Below are positions 1-6,595 of a DNA stretch of 64,000 nt, one piece after another. This stretch comes from Oscillospiraceae bacterium (GTDB taxonomy: Bacteria > Bacillota > Clostridia > Oscillospirales > Ruminococcaceae), in the NCBI GenBank assembly GCA_025757845.1, contig CP107211.1:1674001-1738000 (forward strand), read 5' to 3'. The position numbers and the translations under genes were made by a program. Positions within the stretch are counted from its first letter, which is position 1. Each line of letters starts with the position of its first letter. The notes beneath the pieces were generated by a model. It had not been told where the DNA came from. It saw only the letters and a list, made by a program, of their open reading frames with translations, and made no database searches.

Positions 1-144
1 GGTGTAGCCGCTGAGCTCAGTGCCCAAAAGCCCGACCCTCTGGACATCGACGCCGAGGTAGAGGCCTACCGCCAGGAGCTCCTGGCTCAGAAAAAAGCGG
101 AGGCCGATGCATCAGCATCCGCTGGCTCCGCCAACGCAGTGTAA
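1..144 (+). CDS. 3' end of an unrecognised (probably phage) gene
   Basis: An open frame enters from the left edge and stops at TAA 142-144, giving 47 C-terminal residues. They are acidic and helical in character (a stretch reading LDIDAEVEAYRQELLAQKK) and finish with an Ala/Ser-rich tail ASASAGSANAV. A strong hairpin terminator follows 8 bases later, so this is the last gene of its transcript. I do not recognise the family. The charged helix and low-complexity tail would fit a phage structural or accessory protein, but that rests on location only. Confidence 0.6.
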   Translation, partial: GVAAELSAQKPDPLDIDAEVEAYRQELLAQKKAEADASASAGSANAV

Positions 145-151
145 AGTAAAT

Positions 152-193
152 GTAAAAAGGCTCCTGTGCATTGCTGCACAGAAGCCTTTTTAC
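152..193 (+). terminator. Rho-independent terminator after the first gene
   Basis: Long near-perfect hairpin with arms 152-170 and 175-193, loop TTGC, an A-run on the 5' arm and a T-run on the 3' arm, so it can work in both directions. It closes the transcript entering from the left. Confidence 0.85.
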
Positions 194-299
194 GTTGCAT
201 AAGCAACAAAACGATTTTTCTATTGATTTTTTGGTGAAGTTGTCATTTGAATATTCTTTCTCAATCATCTACACTTATGAAGAATATGGAGATGATTGT

Positions 300-1016
300 A
301 TGAAAATTGAAAAGGCACCCTCTAACATTCGTGCCTTTGCTGCATGCCTTTGGATAATTCCCGCAATATTTCTATCATACCTATTTCAGAACAGATTTGA
401 ACTATTCTTTTTAGAGCCAATCTATGTCGCTGCTTTGATCGGTAGTTTTATCAGTGATTTTTCAGATTTTTCAAACAAAATCATCCCAAGAATTGTCGCC
501 GCTATTCCGTGTGCCATAAATTCTTATTATTTTCTCTTACATTTTCAATTTAAATTTCCTACACTATCATTCTCTGAAATTCTAATACTTTTGCTGCTTT
601 CTGTTCCAATCGCATTTACCGCCTTAATTATTGGCAGCATCATTGGATTGATTCTTCAAACCCCCATAGTTTTAATTTCGATGCTCTTTTCATTCATTGC
701 CGATGTTATCTATACTTTTTTGAAACGAGCAAGCCTAATTTTAACCTTTTTTACAATATTTATCATAAGTTGTTCTTTATTCTTAACTTGTGCGGCTCTT
801 CCTGAAAATTTCTCACTTTCTCCCCTTCCGCCTATATCCATTGAATCACAAGAAAAATCCGAAGAAGTCGAAACTGTTTACATATCCACTTATGGTAAAT
901 GCTATCACAGCAACCCTGATTGCAGCGGTATGAAGTACGCAAGATCAGTCACCCTCGAGGCAGCTCAGAAGACTGGCCGCCGGGCTTGTTCAAAGTGCTA
1001 CAGAAAGAAGCATTGA
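300..1016 (+). CDS. AT-rich multi-pass membrane protein with Ada-like zinc-binding tail
   Basis: 238 aa from ATG 300, chosen because GGAG lies 8 bases upstream (288-291); the frame is open further 5' but without a ribosome site. Residues about 10-195 hold roughly five to six hydrophobic helices. A short Ser/Pro/Glu linker follows. The last 45 residues carry two CxxC-like pairs (CYHSNPDC ... RACSKC), a pattern I know from small Ada-type zinc domains at the C-terminus of many secreted or membrane Firmicutes proteins. Base composition is far more AT-rich than every neighbour, pointing to a separate acquisition. The function is unknown; placement inside prophage cargo suggests a host-benefit or defence role, which is inference. 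Confidence 0.75.
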   Translation: MKIEKAPSNIRAFAACLWIIPAIFLSYLFQNRFELFFLEPIYVAALIGSFISDFSDFSNKIIPRIVAAIPCAINSYYFLLHFQFKFPTLSFSEILILLLLSVPIAFTALIIGSIIGLILQTPIVLISMLFSFIADVIYTFLKRASLILTFFTIFIISCSLFLTCAALPENFSLSPLPPISIESQEKSEEVETVYISTYGKCYHSNPDCSGMKYARSVTLEAAQKTGRRACSKCYRKKH

Positions 1017-1045
1017 TAGTGCTCCTTGTTTTATAAACGCACAGA

Positions 1046-1174
1046 CCCCTCCAGCCGTTTCCAGCCGGAGGGCAAAGCAAAAGCCCCCTCAGCTGTTCCC
1101 AGCCGAGGGTAAAACAAAAGCCCGCCGGGCGCAAAAGAAGCATAAAAAATAAAGCCCCTGACACAACGTGTCAG
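1046..1174. repeat. Array of hairpins between cargo genes
   Basis: Three GC-rich inverted repeats in tandem. The first (about 1046-1073) and second (about 1080-1108) share the motif CCAGCCG in the loop and GAGGG/CCCTC-type arms. A short GCCCGCCGGGC block follows. Finally CTGACAC-AAC-GTGTCAG (1158-1174) sits just upstream of the ribosome site of the next gene. The second repeat recurs almost unchanged at 3276-3311. The first two are likely terminators for the upstream gene; the last could be an operator or a leader hairpin. Confidence 0.6.
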
Positions 1175-1191
1175 AGACTTGAAAGGATCTT

Positions 1192-1707
1192 ATGTTTGGT
1201 TTCAGGCATTCAAAAGAGCCGCCGTATCTTCCCAGGGAAGTCGAGCCCGGCAACATCGAAAGCTATATCCAAAACCGTCTGGATGACCAGATCATGTGGT
1301 ACGATCAGAAGGCGCAGCAGGCGCAGAATACTTATAAGCGGATGCAGTTTTTTGAGCTGATCGTTGCCGCTGCCATTCCTCTGCTGGCCAATTATACCGT
1401 CAGCTGTCCCGCCATTGCCTTCATCGTCGGGCTTCTGGGTGCCATCGTCACCGTGATCGAGGGCACCGAACGCCTTGGCCGCTATCACGAAAACTGGATT
1501 GAGTACCGTTCCGCCTGCGAAACGCTCAAGCACGAGAAAAATCTTTACCTCATGGGCGCGTTCCCCTACGGCACCGACGAAACCGCCGAGCAGCTCTTCG
1601 TGCACAACATCGAAAATCTGCTTTCTTCTGAGGGCAACAAGTGGAAGTCCTCAAATTCCGCAGTGCTTTCCCCAAAGGAAAAATCTCAGTCCGGCACCGG
1701 CTCATAG
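1192..1707 (+). CDS. SLATT / DUF4231-type two-helix membrane protein, putative defence effector
   Basis: 171 aa with GAAAGGATCTT before the ATG. An N-terminal amphipathic region with [18 protein letters not shown] is followed by two adjacent membrane helices (about residues 53-95) and a soluble C-terminal helix region containing [21 protein letters not shown]. This layout matches DUF4231, a member of the SLATT superfamily. SLATT proteins have been proposed (Burroughs and colleagues) to be pore-forming effectors gated by nucleotide-sensing partners in immunity loci. No sensor domain is fused here, so a signal would have to come from a partner; the TIR gene 195 bases downstream on the same strand is the obvious candidate. 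That link is inference. The 3' end overlaps the opposing small gene by 22 bases. Confidence 0.75.
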   Translation: MFGFRHSKEPPYLPREVEPGNIESYIQNRLDDQIMWYDQKAQQAQNTYKRMQFFELIVAAAIPLLANYTVSCPAIAFIVGLLGAIVTVIEGTERLGRYHENWIEYRSACETLKHEKNLYLMGAFPYGTDETAEQLFVHNIENLLSSEGNKWKSSNSAVLSPKEKSQSGTGS

Positions 1708-1871
1708 GTTTTTTCAAAGATATCCGGCTTGCACGGATAACGTTCTCCGTTTACGCCCGTGATGATCCAGTCTCCCGGTTCCGCATGCATCACACCTTCC
1801 AGTGTTTCAATGTTCATTTCCCGGTCGGTTTGGTATGCATCTACGACCACCGGCTTTTTTCTGAATTTCAT
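1686..1871 (-). CDS. Small PGDYG-type phage protein
   Basis: 61 aa starting [14 protein letters not shown] and containing [23 protein letters not shown]. This is the hallmark of a small conserved phage protein family (PGDYG domain) found in many Firmicutes and actinobacterial prophages; its function is not known. A clear ribosome site (GGGGAGAAG) precedes the ATG at 1871. It lies antisense between the SLATT and TIR genes, overlapping the end of the first by 22 bases. It supports a phage origin for the segment. Confidence 0.8.
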   Translation of the reverse strand: MKFRKKPVVVDAYQTDREMNIETLEGVMHAEPGDWIITGVNGERYPCKPDIFEKTYEPVPD

Positions 1872-1901
1872 AAGCTTCTCCCCATCAGAAAGGACGTTTC
1901 A

Positions 1902-2321
1902 ATGCCTGCTTTATACCCTTATCGCATTTTCATCAGCCACGCATGGAAATACGGCGATGAATACAGCCGCATCGTCTCCATGCTGGACAATGCGTCTTAC
2001 TTTTCTTACTACAATTACTCTGCCCCGCAGGAAAAGCCCCTGCAGCTTTCCTCTGCCTGCGCCACCGATGCCGAGATCGGCCGTGCCATCACCGCAAAGA
2101 TCAAAAACGCGCAGGTCGTTCTCGTGATCGGCGGTATGTACAACTTGTATCACAAATGGATGCAGTACGAAGCAGACGAAGCCCTGCGCATGGGCAAGCC
2201 CATCATCGCTATCATGCCCCGCGGCGGAGTTTATATGCCCGTCGAGCTTCAGGCAAAGGCGACCACACAGGTCGGCTGGAGCTCCGTTTCTATTGTAAAT
2301 GCAATTCGTGCTCTTGCCTGA
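1902..2321 (+). CDS. ThsB-like TIR domain protein (Thoeris-type NAD-processing sensor)
   Basis: 139 aa, essentially a single TIR domain of the ThsB/DUF1863 type. The first strand reads YRIFISHAW (7-15). A middle strand reads VVLVIGGMY (72-80). It is followed by KWMQYEADEA, in which Glu90 is in the expected position of the catalytic glutamate, and then KPIIAIMPRG. The end shows the family pattern VGWSSVSIVNAIRAL. ThsB proteins sense phage infection and convert NAD to cyclic ADP-ribose-type signals that activate a partner effector. Start ATG 1902 has AGAAAGGACG upstream; frame extensions 5' lack a ribosome site. No ThsA (SIR2-SLOG or TM-Macro) lies in the window; nearby candidate effectors are the SLATT protein and the DCD-membrane protein. 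Confidence 0.8.
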   Translation: MPALYPYRIFISHAWKYGDEYSRIVSMLDNASYFSYYNYSAPQEKPLQLSSACATDAEIGRAITAKIKNAQVVLVIGGMYNLYHKWMQYEADEALRMGKPIIAIMPRGGVYMPVELQAKATTQVGWSSVSIVNAIRALA

Positions 2322-2376
2322 TCTCATTTTATCATTTTCAGATTTCTCCTGCAAGCAGCACGGCGCTTAGCCAAAA

Positions 2377-2410
2377 CAAAAGCCCGCCGGGCGTTTCCGG
2401 TGGGCTTTAT
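2377..2410. terminator. Bidirectional terminator between convergent TIR and DCD-membrane genes
   Basis: Hairpin with arms AAAGCCCGCCGG (2379-2390) and CCGGTGGGCTTT (2397-2408), loop GCGTTT. The A/T flanks allow use from both sides. It separates the + strand TIR gene (stop 2321) and the - strand gene ending at 2420. Confidence 0.8.
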
Positions 2411-2419
2411 CTGAAGCTC

Positions 2420-3202
2420 TTATTTCAAAACGAACTGTACTGCAACCGACAATGCAAAGGCAATGCCGGACGCCCACCAGATCATCTTGTGGTTCTTTCC
2501 TTCCGGCAGGATCGCGTTGATCAGGCCGATCAGAAATGCGATGGCACCCACCGTTGCAAAGTTGAAGGTCAGCAGCGTTGCCATTGCTGCATTTGCCGCT
2601 GCCAGCGATAGATTGACGTTGATCAGGCTGAAGATACCAATAAAGATGCCCATGATGGAAAGCACATTTCCATACACGTTCTTCTCAATATTCTTCACCG
2701 TGTCCACTTTCTTTTCCAGATCCGTCACATCATCCGCCAGCGTGCCGCGGTATGTGCTCATGCCCACAAAGGCATCTTCATTCTGGAATGCGCCGTTGTA
2801 CGGTTTCTCCACCGGCTCTTCCAACTGGATGAACACCAGATAACCGATGCCCTTCTCGCTGTCCAGATGGATCACCTGTTTCGTGGCATTCGTTACCCGG
2901 AAAAACACCTTTGATTTGTGTCCCGGCTGATAGATCGGCGCGGTCAGGCTCAGCCCCTGCCGGATGCGGCTGTTGCGCAGCTGCACGGCTGCTGCCATGT
3001 CATTCGGCAGATCAAGCGTCTCTGTCGTTCTTACAAACACGGTATCGCCCGGTGCCAGATCCACTTCTTTCTTGGACGTATTGGTGTCCAGAAAAAAGCA
3101 GTCGGTTCTCAGGTCGTAGCCAATGTTTGTCACCTGTTCTTCATCAAACGGTTCGATCATGGAAGCGCCCTGCTTGAAAAGCTTCTTGTCGATCAAAAGC
3201 AT
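2420..3202 (-). CDS. dCTP deaminase-fold domain fused to C-terminal membrane helices
   Basis: 260 aa; start at 3202 chosen for the perfect AGGAGGTGG ahead of ATG. Residues 1-145 follow the dCTP deaminase/dUTPase fold: NIGYDLRTD (26-34), LRNSRIRQGL (75-84), then TAPIYQPG (87-94) and FRVTN (101-105). Aligned by eye to E. coli Dcd, the substrate Arg/Ser positions survive (S78, R81). The catalytic Glu138 position is Arg102, and the acidic residue of IDPG is Gln92, so catalysis looks lost. Residues 148-168 form a short coiled coil (DDVTDLEKKVDTVKNIEKN), followed by about three hydrophobic helices (169-186, 198-232, 241-258). It is read here as a nucleotide-binding sensor joined to a membrane effector; a degenerate enzyme is the alternative. 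Confidence 0.7.
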   Translation of the reverse strand: MLLIDKKLFKQGASMIEPFDEEQVTNIGYDLRTDCFFLDTNTSKKEVDLAPGDTVFVRTTETLDLPNDMAAAVQLRNSRIRQGLSLTAPIYQPGHKSKVFFRVTNATKQVIHLDSEKGIGYLVFIQLEEPVEKPYNGAFQNEDAFVGMSTYRGTLADDVTDLEKKVDTVKNIEKNVYGNVLSIMGIFIGIFSLINVNLSLAAANAAMATLLTFNFATVGAIAFLIGLINAILPEGKNHKMIWWASGIAFALSVAVQFVLK

Positions 3203-3706
3203 AGAACCACCTCCTTGTTGTATGCTACTAATAAAGCACAGTTCCGGCCTGATTTCAAGGGGTTGCTGTAAAAAAGCAAAAGCCCCCTCAGCCGTTTCCA
3301 GCCGAGGGGGCCTCTGCCAACCGCTCAAACCCGTCAAAAGAAAAGTAGGAGGTATCATGCAGAGCACGGGGCTGCACCCGCCGCTCCGTTTGTAGTATAA
3401 GCTGTTTTGGCGTTTCGCGCAACCCGTCAAAAAAAGAGTGCCCGGCAGTGGTACGATGCACCGCCGGGCTGTAACAAGGAGTAAAATACGAATTCCACTC
3501 GTCGCGCCTGCCTCTGTATTGTAGCATGCTTTAGGCAGACGCGCAACCTGTATACCTGGAGGTGTGCAAAGCATAAAAAAACGGACAAATACCGCCGTCC
3601 GGATCAAAAAACTCAAGCAGACGAACCGCCGAGGAATCCTCGGCGGTTGAATAAACAAAAACGCCCCGGTGCTGCCAACACCGAGGGCAGAAGGGAAGTG
3701 CACAGA
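3203..3706. other. Gene-free stretch with several hairpins upstream of the integrase
   Basis: About 500 bases without a supportable gene. It holds the hairpin 3282-3311 (arms GCCCCCTC / GAGGGGGC), near-identical to one at 1080-1108. A second hairpin has arms 3440-3446 and 3463-3469 (GCCCGGC / GCCGGGC). There is also a perfect 12-bp inverted repeat at 3624-3648. The minus-strand promoter for the DCD gene must lie here, but I cannot name a convincing one. Confidence 0.6.
3624..3648. repeat. Perfect 12-bp inverted repeat before the integrase gene
   Basis: Arms AACCGCCGAGGA and TCCTCGGCGGTT separated by one A. It lies 58 bases upstream of the chosen integrase start. It could be an operator for element control, or a hairpin in the 5' leader. 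It has no T-run, so a terminator is less likely. Confidence 0.6.
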
Positions 3707-4840
3707 ATGGCAGCCAACAAAAAAGGAACAGACGGCCGCTACCGCTACCGGGTCAACATCGGCAAGGATGCCGACGGGAAGCCAAAATATAAGAACTTCT
3801 ACGGCACGACGGCCCGCGAGGCCCGTGCCGCTGCGGAAGCCTACCGTATCTCCCTCGGCAAGGGCGCAGATCCGTCCCAGATGGACGCCACCCTTGCCAC
3901 CCTGTATGACAACCTTATTGCGGCCAAGCGGGCAAAGGGCATCGGCCAGAAGAGCCTTGACCGCTACGAGGACAACAAAAATCACTGGGGCCCATTGCTG
4001 AACCGGCCTGCTGCATCCCTGCGCAGTGCCGACTTCCAACAGGTGCTCAATGCCTTGGCCGACTGGCACGATGGCCAGCCCCCGCTGTCCCACTATACGC
4101 TGTCCAACCTGCGCAGCAGTGCAAAGGCCGTCTACGACCTTGCGATCCCGGAGGTGGTACAGTACAACCCCATCCCTAAGACCACCTGCCCGGCAGGCAC
4201 ACCGCCGGAAGTCCGCGAGCCCATCACCGAGGAACAGCAGCGCTGGATCCGTGAGACACCCCACAAGGCCCAGCGCGCCGCCATGCTGATGCTTTACTCT
4301 GGCCTGCGCCGCAGTGAGGCCACAGCCCTGACCTGGGCAGACGTAGACCTGCAGGACGCAACGATCACGGTAAACAACGGCTATGACTTCCGTGCCAAGC
4401 GCAGCAAGTCCCCCAAGACCGCCGCCGGTGTCCGTGTGGTCAACATCCCGAAGGTGCTGGTGGACTATCTCCGGACGCAGCAGGACGGCTGCCTGTATGT
4501 GCTGCACAACGACAAAGGCAAGCGCATGACCGAGCAGGGCTGGAAGCGGCTGTGGCAAAGCTATATGTGTGACCTGAACATCAAGTACGGGCATCAGGGG
4601 GCCGTAAACAAGCACGACCCCGCCGGTGTGCCGATGGTCATCGACACCTTCACCCCGCACCAGCTGCGCCACACCTTCTGCACCCTGATGTACTTTGCCG
4701 GTGTGGACGTCATGACCGCCCGCGATCAGATGGGCCACAAGGACATCAGCGTCACCCTCGGCATCTATACGTCGCTGGATAAAAAGTTCAAGAAAAAGAA
4801 AATCAACCGGCTGGATTCCTACCTGAAAAAGACGTGCTGA
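3707..4840 (+). CDS. int: Tyrosine-type site-specific integrase
   Basis: 377 aa from ATG 3707 (AGAAGGGAAG upstream; an earlier TTG at 3647 is in frame but lies inside the palindrome). The N-terminal arm-binding part reads DGRYRYRVNIGKDADGKPKY, followed by a SAM-like core-binding domain (about 60-150). The catalytic domain carries the full set: LRRSEATAL (Arg), HQLRHTFC (His-x-x-Arg), MGHKD (His) and the nucleophile in GIYTSLD. It is full length and intact. It reads toward the tRNA-Thr fragment 94 bases downstream, as expected for an element integrated there. Direct repeats just after the stop may be arm-type sites. Confidence 0.95.
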   Translation: MAANKKGTDGRYRYRVNIGKDADGKPKYKNFYGTTAREARAAAEAYRISLGKGADPSQMDATLATLYDNLIAAKRAKGIGQKSLDRYEDNKNHWGPLLNRPAASLRSADFQQVLNALADWHDGQPPLSHYTLSNLRSSAKAVYDLAIPEVVQYNPIPKTTCPAGTPPEVREPITEEQQRWIRETPHKAQRAAMLMLYSGLRRSEATALTWADVDLQDATITVNNGYDFRAKRSKSPKTAAGVRVVNIPKVLVDYLRTQQDGCLYVLHNDKGKRMTEQGWKRLWQSYMCDLNIKYGHQGAVNKHDPAGVPMVIDTFTPHQLRHTFCTLMYFAGVDVMTARDQMGHKDISVTLGIYTSLDKKFKKKKINRLDSYLKKTC

Positions 4841-4863
4841 TTTCCTGATTTTTAGGTGCCGAT

Positions 4864-4909
4864 GGCGCAAAAGTGGCGCAAGCGGTTAGCGAAATAACGT
4901 GTTTACGTT
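4864..4909. promoter_or_regulatory. Putative integrase arm/core binding repeats
   Basis: Two direct GGCGCAA copies (4864-4870, 4875-4881) followed by an inverted AACGT-GTTT-ACGTT (4896-4909), located between the integrase stop and the tRNA fragment. Position and repeat form suggest recombinase sites; no functional proof can be read from sequence. Confidence 0.4.
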
Positions 4910-4933
4910 AAAAACATGTATATTAACTGCACC

Positions 4934-4978
4934 CTCGTAATGAGCAGGTCGCCTGTTCGAATCAGGTCAGTAGCTCCA
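4934..4978 (+). other. Attachment site: 3' half of a tRNA-Thr(CGU) gene
   Basis: From 4934 the sequence fits a tRNA 3' half: anticodon loop CTCGTAA (anticodon CGT), stem TGAGC, variable AGGTC, T-arm GCCTG-TTCGAAT-CAGGT, acceptor CAGTAGC, discriminator T and encoded CCA at 4976-4978. The 5' side does not complete the anticodon stem properly (GCACC) and no D-arm or acceptor 5' strand exists upstream, so only half the gene is present. The intact tRNA should lie at the other end of the element. The crossover core would start around 4934. Identity as Thr rests on the anticodon alone. Confidence 0.8.
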
Positions 4979-4985
4979 ACATGAA

Positions 4986-5034
4986 AGACCCGGAAAAGCG
5001 GCTTGTGGCCTAGCTTTTCCGGGTCTTTTTGCAT
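4986..5034 (+). terminator. tRNA terminator downstream of the attachment site
   Basis: Hairpin with 13-base arms GACCCGGAAAAGC and GCTTTTCCGGGTC followed by TTTTTG. It would have terminated the original tRNA-Thr gene and marks return to host sequence. Confidence 0.85.
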
Positions 5035-5039
5035 CGTTT

Positions 5040-6134
5040 TCATAAGGCACTTCTGCGCGGAAAAGTGCGCTTATTTCTCCATTTTTCCCGCTGGAGCAGA
5101 CCTTTGTTCAGCTCACAGGCCGCCATGCAGCACACGGCAAAGGCCAGCAGCGCACAGTCCGGCGGCACCCGCTGCATGGGGATCACCCGTTCGCACAGGT
5201 TGCCAAAGGTCTCCACGGCCTGCTCCGGCCATGTCAGAAAGAACAATGCCAGCGACAGCGGCAGGTGCAGCAGCCGGCCTGCCAGCAGCGGACGGAAGGA
5301 CACTTCTCCGGGGCAGAGGGTGCGCACCTGCAGCAGCACCGATGCCCCCTGTACGCTGAGGGCGGCGCAGCACAGACTGCTGGCCCACAGGCCGGTGCGG
5401 GCCGCATAATCGCAGCCGGAGCACACCTCCAGCAGCATGGCCGGGAAGGGTGCCCACGCGGCAGGCAGAAACTGCCCGCACCCGGCTGCCAGCATCCGGA
5501 AATACAACACGAATCCGCACAATTTCAGGTACTGCACAGCCGCCTGTGCGATTACTTCGTCCAACCGGGGCGGCGCAGTCTGAGTGGACTGCGCAGAGCG
5601 TACCGGGGCAGCGGGTGCCGGGTGCAGACGGTTCAGCAGAGCGGCGGTGAGGTACCCGGCCAGCACCTGCGCTGCAAACAGGCGGATGCCCAGCACCCGG
5701 CTGCCCAGCAGCTGCTCCCCTGCCGTGAGGATCACGAAGGACGGCCCGGAGCAGATGCAGGCCGGGAGAAGGGCCGACGCCTCCTGCGGGGTCAGCTCCC
5801 GGCTGCGCACGGCTTCGGCCACCGCAGCCGCTGCCGGGGCAAACCCACCCAGGAACCCGATGAGCAGCACCCCACCGGCCGCCGGGCTGCGCACCCCGAT
5901 GAGCCGTGCCACCGGACGGAACACAAACCCCAGTACCTGCCCTGCCCCACAGCGCATGAGCAGAGCGGAAACGATGAGAAATGGGAACAGTGACACCAGC
6001 AGCGGCCCGCCGCACAGGGCAAGCCCCTGCTGCATCGCACGGGCGCAGCACTGCGGCGCTGCAAACACCAGTCCTGCCGTGCCAATTGCCGCCCCCAACA
6101 GCACGACCCGCTGAAACCGGAACGTCTGATACAT
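5040..6134 (-). CDS. YlbJ-like sporulation membrane protein (nucleoside-recognition fold)
   Basis: 364 aa with about eight hydrophobic helices; ATG at 6134 has GGGAGGGGAAAG upstream. The stretch GGVLLIGFLGGFAPAAAAV followed by LTPQEASALLPACICSGPSF matches the Gate/nucleoside-recognition domain shared by YlbJ and SpmA/SpmB. YlbJ is a sporulation membrane protein in Bacillus. It is divergently transcribed from yqfC-yqfD, two more sporulation genes, which supports the assignment. It is slightly shorter than Bacillus YlbJ. If the host does not sporulate, as expected for Faecalibacterium, its present role is unclear. Confidence 0.7.
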   Translation of the reverse strand: MYQTFRFQRVVLLGAAIGTAGLVFAAPQCCARAMQQGLALCGGPLLVSLFPFLIVSALLMRCGAGQVLGFVFRPVARLIGVRSPAAGGVLLIGFLGGFAPAAAAVAEAVRSRELTPQEASALLPACICSGPSFVILTAGEQLLGSRVLGIRLFAAQVLAGYLTAALLNRLHPAPAAPVRSAQSTQTAPPRLDEVIAQAAVQYLKLCGFVLYFRMLAAGCGQFLPAAWAPFPAMLLEVCSGCDYAARTGLWASSLCCAALSVQGASVLLQVRTLCPGEVSFRPLLAGRLLHLPLSLALFFLTWPEQAVETFGNLCERVIPMQRVPPDCALLAFAVCCMAACELNKGLLQREKWRNKRTFPRRSAL

Positions 6135-6150
6135 AACTTTCCCCTCCCGC

Positions 6151-6164
6151 TCCATATATATGGA
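6151..6164. promoter_or_regulatory. 14-bp AT palindrome in the ylbJ/yqfC divergent region
   Basis: TCCATATATATGGA is a perfect palindrome in the 92-base gap between the divergent ylbJ-like and yqfC genes, 17 bases from the ylbJ start. It could be an operator or contain a -10 element for either side. Confidence 0.35.
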
Positions 6165-6226
6165 ACAGCGGCCCGCATTTATGGCACCTTGGGCAAAAAT
6201 ATCAGAGCGGAACGGGAGGGAGCCGA

Positions 6227-6595
6227 ATGAGTCCTGCGCACCGCGCGCCTTTTTCGCTGCGGCGCTGGCTGGCCCTTTTGTTCCGGCAGCCGCCGCAGGG
6301 GCTGTACCGCCGCCCCTGCCTGTACCAGAGCGGCGACCGGATGGAGATCGAGCATTATGAAGCCATCCTCGCCTACGATGAGACCCGCCTGCGGCTCCAA
6401 CTGCCACGCGGGCAGCTGACCATTTACGGAGAGCGGTTACAAATCGAAACGCTCACCGCCCGGCGCATCACGCTGCGGGGCTGCTTCGTCCGCACAGACT
6501 ACACCACGGAGCACACCGCCACAGGGCAGCGCCCTACCGGGCATCTGCCGGACAGGAGGCCGTCATGGAACCCGTTCGTCTCTGGGCCGCGGTAG
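6227..6595 (+). CDS. yqfC: YqfC-family sporulation protein
   Basis: 122 aa; ATG preceded by GGGAGGGAGCC. The central part (about 38-90) has the YabP/YqfC pattern of repeated strands: MEIEHYEAILAYDETRLRL, LTIYGERLQIETLTARRITL. YqfC is made in the mother cell under SigE in Bacillus and is needed for sporulation. The protein is longer than usual because the C-terminus runs 31 bases into yqfD in another frame, implying translational coupling. Confidence 0.75.
   Translation: MSPAHRAPFSLRRWLALLFRQPPQGLYRRPCLYQSGDRMEIEHYEAILAYDETRLRLQLPRGQLTIYGERLQIETLTARRITLRGCFVRTDYTTEHTATGQRPTGHLPDRRPSWNPFVSGPR

Larger units (their letters stand above)
1..4978. mobile_element. Right end of an integrated prophage or genomic island
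   Basis: The segment runs from the 3' end of a gene of unknown function to a tyrosine integrase and then a 3' tRNA half lacking its 5' half. That is the usual layout of one end of an element integrated into a tRNA gene. Gene orientation is mixed, base composition varies (300-1016 is strikingly AT-rich), and one gene (1686-1871) is a phage-type PGDYG protein. From about 5040 onward the genes are ordinary chromosomal ones. The left end lies outside the window, so whether this is a full prophage, a satellite or an island cannot be decided. Confidence 0.8.

Noticed and set aside
1210-1605. 131-codon minus-strand frame opposite the SLATT gene
   Set aside because: No ribosome site and no recognisable pattern, while the plus strand has a clear family match.
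2420-4870. Single 816-residue minus-strand protein including the DCD-membrane gene
   Set aside because: The upstream part is antisense to the integrase and nonsense-like; a perfect ribosome site and ATG at 3202 define the true start.
4920-4980. A complete tRNA gene
   Set aside because: Only the anticodon loop to CCA half folds; no D-arm or acceptor 5' strand upstream.
5113-6051. 312-codon minus-strand frame inside the ylbJ-like gene
   Set aside because: Out-of-frame shadow; Arg/Gly/Pro-rich with no family pattern.
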